Source of the DNA: an uncultured Clostridia bacterium
GTDB lineage: Bacteria; Bacillota; Clostridia; Christensenellales; Aristaeellaceae
DNA length: 8,841 bases
Assembly (NCBI GenBank): GCA_934663625.1
Contig: CAKUKP010000091.1
Coordinates: 1 to 8,841 of the forward strand
Direction of reading: 5' to 3'
This document shows, piece after piece, positions 1-4,862 of the stretch. The position numbers were made by a program, and so were the translations under genes. The notes beneath the pieces were generated by a model, which made no database searches, was not told the origin of the DNA, and was given only the letters and a program-made list of their open reading frames with translations. Each line of letters begins with the position of its first letter. The first letter of the stretch is position 1.

Positions 1-36
1 AAAAGCGTTGGCTTTGGCTTTGATCCGAGCCTGTGA
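1..36 (+). CDS. possible 3' end of a gene entering from the left
   Basis: Frame 1 of the plus strand is open from the window edge and ends with TGA at 34-36, inside the left arm of the terminator hairpin at 27-53. It would read KSVGFGFDPSL. Eleven residues are too few to name a family. The only real support is that the hairpin and its T tract are oriented to end a plus-strand transcript, so a plus-strand gene should finish about here. Frame 2 stays open to about 112 and would run through the terminator, and frame 3 stops at 21-29, so frame 1 is the best choice. Confidence 0.3.
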   Translation, partial: KSVGFGFDPSL

Positions 37-61
37 GCATCGCTCACAGGCTCCTTTTCTT
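27..61 (+). terminator. intrinsic terminator, plus-strand orientation
   Basis: A perfect 12-bp stem, GAGCCTGTGAGC at 27-38 and its complement at 42-53, closes a 3-nt loop. It is followed on the plus strand by CTTTTCTT at 54-61. On the minus strand the sequence beyond the hairpin has no T run, so as a classical terminator it serves the plus-strand gene from the left. It may still act as a 3' stabilising hairpin for the minus-strand mnmM transcript, whose stop codon (44-46) lies in the right arm. Confidence 0.85.
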
Positions 62-634
62 CCGCAGATTGCGTTTGAATGCGATCATCAGCGGCGGGTG
101 GTTGGTTTGATTTAGGTAGGTTTTGAGCATGACATCGTACTGCTTTTCATCGATGGTTTTCGCCCAGTTCAGCAGCGCTTCGCGCTCGCGCGCGCCCTCG
201 GCGTGGCCGGGATAGACGCAGACGGTCATCACGCCGCCCATTTTCAGCGCGCGAAGCGCCGCTTTAACCGCCGCCAATGTGGTTTCGGTTTGGGTCGTTA
301 CGATGTGATCCGCGCCGGGCAGCCAGCCCAGATTGAACATGACCGCATCCACGGATTCTTCATCGATGTAGGCAAGCATATTCTGATGCCCGTCACAGAT
401 CAGCGTGGCGCGATCGGACATACTGTTTTCGGCAAGGCGCGCGGCGCTGCGGTCTACAGCTTCCCTTTGCACATCGAAGCCGTACACATGGCCGCGCTCC
501 CCCACCAGATTGCACAGCCAGAGCGCATCATGCCCGTTGCCGAGCGTAGCATCGACGGCGCGCGCGCCGGGTTGCAGGGCGTTTTCGATGATCTCCGCCG
601 CCCAGAATCTGGCGGATCTGAAATCGTTGGACAT
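44..634 (-). CDS. mnmM: MnmM (YtqB-type) tRNA U34 methyltransferase
   Basis: A predicted class I SAM-dependent methyltransferase of the YtqB/MnmM family (Pfam rRNA-methylase-like, PF06962), 196 aa, a normal family length. In Bacillus subtilis and plants MnmM methylates nm5(s2)U34 of certain tRNAs to mnm5(s2)U. Visible motifs are the SAM-binding segment VDATLGNGHDALWL (residues 27-40), the FNLGWLPGADH segment (100-110) that corresponds to the family's NLGYLPGGD, YPGH with a following E (141-149), and NQTNHPP (175-181) near the C terminus. I chose ATG 632-634 because GAGGTAGG lies just upstream and the family begins here; a longer open frame to 952 overlaps the neighbouring gene. It lies 10 bp after the carboxypeptidase gene, so it is very probably cotranscribed with it. 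The protein is cytoplasmic, with no signal peptide. The older name 'putative rRNA methylase' refers to the same family. Confidence 0.88.
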   Translation of the reverse strand: MSNDFRSARFWAAEIIENALQPGARAVDATLGNGHDALWLCNLVGERGHVYGFDVQREAVDRSAARLAENSMSDRATLICDGHQNMLAYIDEESVDAVMFNLGWLPGADHIVTTQTETTLAAVKAALRALKMGGVMTVCVYPGHAEGAREREALLNWAKTIDEKQYDVMLKTYLNQTNHPPLMIAFKRNLRKKRSL

Positions 635-644
635 GCCGCCTACC

Positions 645-1382
645 TCATTCCACTCCATAGAATTCATACAGATATTCCTCCAGACAGAGATTGTTCTGCA
701 TGATGTACATCGCCGCATCCACGCCCACATAGCGGAAATGCCACGGTTCATGGGATATTCCGGTGATTTCCACCTTATCGGGCGGATAGCGCCGGATAAA
801 GCCGTATTCGGCGCAATGCGCCAGCATCCAATCCCATACCCGCTGGTTGCTGCATTTGGATGTATCGGCGGAATCGATATCCACCGCCAGACCCAGCTGA
901 TGTTCGCTGTAGCCGGGATACGCCGCCCATTTGAGCGCTTCCTGCTGCGCATCCTCGTGCGAATAGCCCTGATTGATGAATTTATTGTATTTGTTGATCA
1001 GCATCTGCTTCTGCTGATCATAGGTGCGAAAGGACGATAGTGCCAGCGGCAAAAGTCCATCCGCGCGGCAATCATCAAACATCTGCTGCAGCGCGGGATA
1101 CATGCGCGCATCTACGCTCTGCCCGCGCTTCAAATTCACCACTTCGATGTTCCAATCCTCCGGAACGGCGTGCGACGCGTTCACCAGCGTGAGCTGCCAC
1201 GGCAGCTCCTGCGCGGTAATCTGAACAATATCGGGCGCTTCCGCGACCGGCGTGGGCGCAGGCGTGGCGATCGGCGTATCCACCGCCACATCCATCGCGG
1301 CTTCCATGGCCTCGCACAGCGCGGGCGATGTAAGCATCATGGCAAGCAGGAAAAGCGCAAGTATTCGCTTCAGTTTCTTCAT
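645..1382 (-). CDS. secreted VanY/LdcB-type M15B carboxypeptidase
   Basis: A 245-aa exported zinc peptidase of family M15B, which trims peptidoglycan stem peptides as a D,D- or L,D-carboxypeptidase outside the membrane. Residues 1-23 form a signal peptide (MKKLKR, then a hydrophobic core); the Cys at 23 does not sit in a convincing lipobox. A short P/T/A linker follows at about 36-50. The catalytic domain shows SSFRTYDQQ (116-124), SEHQLGLAVDID (159-170, with zinc ligands H161 and D168) and HEPWHFRYVG (211-220, with catalytic E212 and zinc ligand H215), so all key residues are present. An ATG at 1386-1388 would abut the ribosome binding site GGAGG, whereas the ATG at 1380-1382 is 6 nt from it, so I start there. 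It is the first gene after promoter 1412-1440 and is followed by mnmM. The D,D versus L,D preference cannot be told from sequence, and nothing nearby (no vanHAX, no vanRS) suggests glycopeptide resistance. Confidence 0.9.
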   Translation of the reverse strand: MKKLKRILALFLLAMMLTSPALCEAMEAAMDVAVDTPIATPAPTPVAEAPDIVQITAQELPWQLTLVNASHAVPEDWNIEVVNLKRGQSVDARMYPALQQMFDDCRADGLLPLALSSFRTYDQQKQMLINKYNKFINQGYSHEDAQQEALKWAAYPGYSEHQLGLAVDIDSADTSKCSNQRVWDWMLAHCAEYGFIRRYPPDKVEITGISHEPWHFRYVGVDAAMYIMQNNLCLEEYLYEFYGVE

Positions 1383-1411
1383 GATCATCCTCCGTTAGTT
1401 CCACTACCTGC

Positions 1412-1440
1412 ATTATACACGCCCCGCGCCAAAACTGCAA
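1412..1440 (-). promoter_or_regulatory. sigma-A-type promoter for the carboxypeptidase-mnmM unit
   Basis: On the minus strand TTGCAG (1435-1440) is separated by exactly 17 bp from a perfect TATAAT (1412-1417). Transcription should start near 1405, leaving a leader of about 25 nt with GGAGG before the start codon. The AT-rich stretch just upstream (1448-1464) is the T tract of the thiT terminator and could also serve as an UP-like element. Confidence 0.85.
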
Positions 1441-1450
1441 TGAACAATCT

Positions 1451-1509
1451 ATAAAATAAAAAATGACAGCCGCACGGATTGTTTCAATTTGTTTCAATCC
1501 ATGCGGCTG
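1451..1509 (-). terminator. intrinsic terminator of thiT
   Basis: On the minus strand a 15-bp stem (arms 1495-1509 and 1467-1481, one G-U pair) closes a 13-nt loop and is followed by TCATTTTTTATTTTAT (1450-1464). It lies 23 bp after the thiT stop. The loop and the adjoining arm contain a perfect tandem decamer, TTGTTTCAAT twice (plus strand 1479-1498). Confidence 0.9.
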
Positions 1510-1532
1510 CCGGATAAATCAAATGTTCGCGA

Positions 1533-2360
1533 TCAGCGCTTGCTGTTTTCGCTCAGCAGTTCGGGCAGCATCGCCACGGCGGGGATGAACGCAATTGCAG
1601 CACACGCCAGCATTTCCGGCCCGATGTAGCTGATATTATAGGCCAGCGAATAGAGCAGCGCGCCCTGATCGCCCGCGTATTCGGCGAAGAACACCACGCC
1701 GGACAGCACCGCCATCAGGAATTTGCCCATATAGCCCAGAATCACGCCGACGGGCAGGCGCAGAACCTTCGGCAGCGGCAGCACCTTCGCCACGCAGCAC
1801 AGCGCGATCGCGGCATAGCTCATCGGATAATCCACCAGCAGCTGGATCGGATGAATGACATAGGGGTCTACAAACAGCTGCAAAAGACCGGCGGCACAGC
1901 CGACCAGCACGCCCTCCTTCGCGCCGAACGCCATCGAGAACAGGATCAACGGCAGCAGGCTGACCGGCGTTACCGTTCCGCCCATGGGCATACGGAACAG
2001 GCGAATCGTGCTCAGCAAAAAGGACAGGGCGATGCAGACCGCCGCCTTCGCGATCATCGAGGCATTCCATTTGACGCGCTTGGCGGACAGGATCAGCAGC
2101 ACGACCATCAGCACCGCTACCGCCGCGATGGCGATCAGGCTGGAGGTCGCAGTAAGCCCGGATTCTTCTTCCTCGGCTTCTTCGGTTTCAGCTTCCGTCT
2201 GGGCAGTTTCCGTTTCCGCTGCTGCAGCTTCGGTTTCCGTCTGCGCGGCTTCGGCTGCCGGTTCCACAGCGGCAGTTTCCCCTTCGGCGAACGCAAACAC
2301 GCACGCGCACATCAGCACCATTGCCAACAGAACACAAATCAGTTTCTTCATTTCCTTCAT
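1533..2360 (-). CDS. thiT: thiamine ECF transporter S component ThiT, with N-terminal extension
   Basis: The membrane-embedded, substrate-binding subunit for thiamine uptake; in this family it works with an EcfA/A'/T module encoded elsewhere. The core, from about residue 98 to 270 of 275, matches the YuaJ/ThiT family: ALSFLLSTIRLFRMPMGGTVTP (111-132), QLLVDYP (173-179, D177 at the place of Lactococcus Glu84) and YSLAYN (237-242, matching Tyr146 and Asn151). The TPP riboswitch upstream independently supports thiamine. Oddly, the usual protein is about 180-200 aa, whereas this one has a signal-peptide-like segment (1-26, ending AFA-EG), an acidic E/A/T-rich stretch (about 27-67) and an extra membrane helix (73-92) first. 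The contact residues His125 and Trp133 of Lactococcus ThiT align with A217 and F225. I start at ATG 2358-2360 because AGGGAG is about 8 nt upstream; the ATG at 2373-2375 and the one three codons downstream are less well placed. Confidence 0.88.
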   Translation of the reverse strand: MKEMKKLICVLLAMVLMCACVFAFAEGETAAVEPAAEAAQTETEAAAAETETAQTEAETEEAEEEESGLTATSSLIAIAAVAVLMVVLLILSAKRVKWNASMIAKAAVCIALSFLLSTIRLFRMPMGGTVTPVSLLPLILFSMAFGAKEGVLVGCAAGLLQLFVDPYVIHPIQLLVDYPMSYAAIALCCVAKVLPLPKVLRLPVGVILGYMGKFLMAVLSGVVFFAEYAGDQGALLYSLAYNISYIGPEMLACAAIAFIPAVAMLPELLSENSKR

Positions 2361-2383
2361 CTTGCTCTCCCTCATCTTTCAGT

Positions 2384-2552
2384 TCGATTCATACGAAGCT
2401 CAAATAAAATCGCGATATATGGCGAGCAGATTTTTTGTCAGGCGCGTTTGTATGAATCGACGGAATAGCAGCGCTATTTCTAGATGCATACAAACAGCGT
2501 ATGGCGGAAAAGATGCCGCCAGATGAAACAATTTTATGCAGAGGTTCGTATG
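2384..2552 (-). other. thiT leader with alternating complementary repeats
   Basis: Between the riboswitch terminator and the thiT start there are about 200 nt with no plausible gene. CATAC or its complement occurs five times in 163 bp, and the copies can pair in alternative ways. In RNA order: D = CAUACGAAC (2552-2544), A = GUUUGUAUG (2495-2487), B = UCGAUUCAUACAAAC (2460-2446), C = UUCGUAUGAAUCGA (2397-2384). D:A gives 9 bp (one G-U), A:B 9 bp, B:C 11 bp and D:C 8 bp. A separate small hairpin, TGGCGG/CCGCCA (2502-2521), would sit inside the D:A loop. Element C ends about 13 nt before the ribosome binding site. Whether this is a regulatory fold, a set of protein sites or chance is unknown. 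Confidence 0.45.
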
Positions 2553-2560
2553 GTCACCGC

Positions 2561-2596
2561 CAAAAGGAAACCCGCATGTCAACGCGGACATGCGGG
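2561..2596 (-). terminator. expression-platform terminator of the TPP riboswitch
   Basis: On the minus strand CCCGCATGTC and GACATGCGGG (2587-2596 and 2571-2580) form a perfect 10-bp stem with a 6-nt loop, followed by TTTCCTTTT (2562-2570). It lies about 40 nt after the riboswitch aptamer and well before thiT, as expected for premature termination when TPP is bound. The foot of the stem, GTTTCCC (2594-2600), is complementary to GGGAAGC (2643-2649) in the 3' strand of aptamer helix P1 (7 bp, one G-U), which provides a simple antiterminator. Confidence 0.85.
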
Positions 2597-2637
2597 AAAC
2601 AAATATCTTCTTCCAATGCTATGATTTTGAAATCAGA

Positions 2638-2733
2638 CGTTCGCTTCCCTACGGTGGGATTATCCACTTCAGGTTCCAAGGGACCGAACGTTTGCACGCT
2701 CATCTCAGCCAATCGGCGCCCCCAGCGTTAACG
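2638..2733 (-). promoter_or_regulatory. TPP riboswitch (THI element) controlling thiT
   Basis: The minus strand carries the conserved THI-box sequence: GGGGGCGCC, then GGCTGAGATGAG (5' half), then GGAACCTGAAGTGGATAAT and CCACCGTAGGGAAGCG (3' half). P1 can form as CGTT-(AA)-CGCT with AGCGAACG (2724-2733 with 2638-2645); P2 is a short GCC/GGC stem; the variable arm is a hairpin with a GCAA tetraloop (2686-2701); P5 is GTGG/CCAC around ATAATC. TPP binding would stabilise P1 and favour the terminator at 2561-2596, lowering thiT expression when thiamine is plentiful. Confidence 0.96.
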
Positions 2734-2738
2734 CCTAC

Positions 2739-2744
2739 ATTATA
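2739..2744 (-). promoter_or_regulatory. -10 element of the thiT riboswitch promoter
   Basis: A perfect minus-strand TATAAT places transcription start near 2732, right at the 5' strand of the riboswitch P1 helix. I see no good -35 at 16-18 bp (the sequence there is GC-rich), so the promoter may be weak or activator-aided. No terminator is visible between trmN6 (ends 2779) and this point, so transcripts from the upstream operon may also enter the riboswitch. Confidence 0.6.
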
Positions 2745-2778
2745 ACCGACCTGTGCGCCGCCGTCGCGATCATTTCTG

Positions 2779-3513
2779 TTAATTTTGATCATATATTCTG
2801 TGCCACTGCGCGCTGTGATTTCCATCAGCGTCGTAGAGAATCAGCGGCTCCAGCCAGTTCAGCATACTGCCGCCGCCCTTCACCGCTTCGATCAAAATCA
2901 GCTTCGGCGGGCGATCCGCGCGGGCGTGCACGGTCTGCACGCGCTTGGGCGCGAGATTGTGCCTCTGCATCGCGGACATCATTTCAAAGGCGCGCGGCGC
3001 GGGGTACACCACGCAGAACCGCCCGCCGTATTTCAGGATTCGCGCCGCAGACGCAGCCACATCATCGATCGATAGATCATCCATCTGCCGCGCGATCCGC
3101 GCGCCGCCGTCCCGCGCCGCGGGATCGGTGCTCTTGTTGTAGGGCGGATTGCACACCGCCAGCGATATGCAGCCGCTGCCGATCGCGCGGTGCGCATCGC
3201 GCATATCAATATTGTGTACGCGGATTCGATCCGTTAAATCGTTCAGCGCCACGCTGCGCGCCGCCATTTCCGCCACATCGCTTTGAATTTCCACAGCTTC
3301 TATCGAAATATCCGGTCGGTACGCCGCCAGCAATATCGAAATAATTCCATTGCCGCAGCCCAGATCCGCCGCGCGTTCCTTTTTTCGCGGCGCGGCGAAA
3401 TGCGCCAGCAGCACCGCATCGGTACCAAAGCAGAACCCGCCCGGACGCTGAATCAGCCGGTAGCCGCCGCATTGGAGATCATCCAGCCGTTCGTCCGGCC
3501 TCAATTCCACCAT
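2779..3513 (-). CDS. trmN6: TrmN6-type tRNA1(Val) A37 N6-methyltransferase
   Basis: A predicted class I SAM-dependent N6-adenine methyltransferase of the TrmN6 family (E. coli YfiC, B. subtilis YabB), 244 aa, the usual length. In E. coli it makes m6A37 in tRNA1(Val). Visible features are the N-terminal GGFCFGTDAVLLAHF (25-39), the SAM motif DLGCGNG (50-56), the acidic residue of motif II in EAVEIQ (72-77), the catalytic NPPY (122-125), the GGRFCVVYP strand (163-171) and a C-terminal LEPLILYDADG. I start at ATG 3511-3513, preceded by GCGGAGG at a 7-nt spacing, rather than at the end of the open frame at 3558, which would overlap the upstream gene. The start lies 1 bp after the upstream stop codon, so translation is probably coupled. 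The Gram-positive members are less well tested than E. coli YfiC, so the exact tRNA target is inferred from the family. Confidence 0.88.
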   Translation of the reverse strand: MVELRPDERLDDLQCGGYRLIQRPGGFCFGTDAVLLAHFAAPRKKERAADLGCGNGIISILLAAYRPDISIEAVEIQSDVAEMAARSVALNDLTDRIRVHNIDMRDAHRAIGSGCISLAVCNPPYNKSTDPAARDGGARIARQMDDLSIDDVAASAARILKYGGRFCVVYPAPRAFEMMSAMQRHNLAPKRVQTVHARADRPPKLILIEAVKGGGSMLNWLEPLILYDADGNHSAQWHRIYDQN

Positions 3514-3514
3514 G

Positions 3515-4849
3515 CTATGCCTCCGCTTCAGGCGCGCGCCAGTGCAGAATGCGCGCATCGCTGATCATATCCAGATAGCTCATCACCACATAGCCATCCG
3601 CACCGCAATAGATGATCGCGCCGTCCGCCGTGGCAACGCCGTATACCTGCGCATCCGATACTTCCACCATCACCACATCGCCCGCCTGAATATCGGCGAT
3701 ATCGGCAATTTCTGTCATCTGCATCTGATCCGCGCTCATTACAGGAACGCCCGCCTTCAGATATACGTATATGCCCAGCTCCGCCTGCGCTTCAAATTCC
3801 AGCTTCCTGCCCAGAAGCGCATCCGCAATTCTGGATACCAGCGCAATCTGTTCGGGCGCGGCGGCGGGTTCAACCTCCGCCGTCATTTCCTTTGCAGCGC
3901 CGCCCTTGAGCGTTTCCTGCGTCTGCGCGTCCAGCGCGCCCGTCACGGCGATTCCATTGCACAATTGAAACTGCATCACGGCGATTTCGGTGTGCGCGTT
4001 CAGCGTATCCCCCGCGGGATAGTTCAGCGCGCGCAGTTCATCCAGCATCTCGTGCACGTCATCCGAAAGTCCTTCGCGATCCGCGTTCAGCGTAGCGTTG
4101 GTCACGGCGGCGCGATTTGAATACAGGATTCGGCAGGTGGCTTCATTCGCCACGCCGCTGCCGTCCAGCGCGTTATCAATCTGGAAATTCTTCACCGCCG
4201 CCTGTGTACCTTCGCCGTAGGTGCCGGTGCAATCGCCCTGAAAATAGCCCAGCCGCTTCAGCCGCATTTGCAGCATCCGCACGTTGCTGCCGCTATCGCC
4301 GGATTTTGCCGCCGCAGAAGCGATAAAATCATCCCATGCGGGCGCTTCGCTTTCGTACATGCGCATCTGTGTGGAGCCATCCGCAACGCCGTTGGCCTGC
4401 ACGCCCACCGCCAGCTGGAAGCTGTAAACGGCGGTTTCGGTGCCATCGCCATAGGTTCCATTGCATTCCCCGCTGAAATAGCCCAGCTGCTTCAGCGCGT
4501 TCTGAAGCTTTTTCACATCATCGCCATAATCGCCCCACGCCAGCACGGCGCTGCCGCTGTATACATTGGCATACGTTTCCAGATACGCCTGTTCCGGCAT
4601 CGCGGCATCGCTCATCAGAAGATCAACCGTCGCATCGTCCGCTTCACCGGTAACCTTCAACCCGTTCGCGGTTTGAAAGTTCTTCAGCGCGCTGACGGTC
4701 GCATCGTCCATCTGTCCATCGCAGTTTTCATCGCGATAGCCCAGTTCATATAACCTGCGCTCCACCTTCAGAATATCCGCTTTATTGCCCTCCGCCGCGG
4801 CGCAGGTCATCAGCGCCGCGCACAGAAGAACCGCCATGATCTTTTTCAT
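3515..4849 (-). CDS. secreted protein with four peptidoglycan-binding repeats and an NlpC/P60-like C terminus
   Basis: A 444-aa exported protein. Residues 1-19 are a signal peptide (MKKIMAVLLC..., cleavage likely after AAA). Four PG_binding_1-type three-helix repeats follow, at about 24-79, 107-166, 186-243 and 260-315. Each has the L..LGY / T..AV..FQ / G..D..T pattern; the first three share a Cys in the G-x-C-x-G or N-C-D-G turn (C43, C129, C207), while the fourth is degenerate. After a linker (about 316-335), residues 336-438 resemble NlpC/P60 in layout: YVYLKAGVPV, DIQAGDVVMVE, VYGVATADGAIIYCG, ILHWR. The expected catalytic Cys (DCSG) and His (H-V-G-I-Y) are absent, so the domain is probably not a peptidase. 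I prefer ATG 4847-4849 because GGGAG is 6 nt upstream; the ATG at 4859-4861 precedes that site. It is the middle gene of an operon, 13 bp after the SpoIID-like gene and 1 bp before trmN6. The likely role is cell-wall binding or targeting. Confidence 0.82.
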   Translation of the reverse strand: MKKIMAVLLCAALMTCAAAEGNKADILKVERRLYELGYRDENCDGQMDDATVSALKNFQTANGLKVTGEADDATVDLLMSDAAMPEQAYLETYANVYSGSAVLAWGDYGDDVKKLQNALKQLGYFSGECNGTYGDGTETAVYSFQLAVGVQANGVADGSTQMRMYESEAPAWDDFIASAAAKSGDSGSNVRMLQMRLKRLGYFQGDCTGTYGEGTQAAVKNFQIDNALDGSGVANEATCRILYSNRAAVTNATLNADREGLSDDVHEMLDELRALNYPAGDTLNAHTEIAVMQFQLCNGIAVTGALDAQTQETLKGGAAKEMTAEVEPAAAPEQIALVSRIADALLGRKLEFEAQAELGIYVYLKAGVPVMSADQMQMTEIADIADIQAGDVVMVEVSDAQVYGVATADGAIIYCGADGYVVMSYLDMISDARILHWRAPEAEA

Positions 4850-4862
4850 ATGTACTCCCATA

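Noticed and set aside
635..952. Upstream extension of the mnmM frame to 952
   Set aside because: It runs inside the carboxypeptidase gene in another frame; the residues look random and the internal ATG at 634 has a proper ribosome binding site.
405..1040. Plus-strand 211-aa frame across mnmM and the carboxypeptidase
   Set aside because: It spans two well-supported minus-strand genes and shows no recognisable protein features.
645..1382. Vancomycin-resistance reading of the VanY-like gene
   Set aside because: M15B carboxypeptidases are ordinary peptidoglycan-trimming enzymes, and no van regulator or ligase genes are nearby.
1479..1498. Tandem decamer as a CRISPR-like repeat
   Set aside because: Only two copies without spacers, lying within a terminator loop and arm.
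2414..2441. Second thiT promoter (CTGACA, 16 bp, TATATC, minus strand)
   Set aside because: The -10 matches only 4 of 6 bases and the spacing is short; the riboswitch promoter upstream suffices.
2400..2591. Minus-strand 63-aa ORF in the thiT leader
   Set aside because: It begins within the riboswitch terminator loop, has no ribosome binding site and overlaps the structured leader; chance is more likely.
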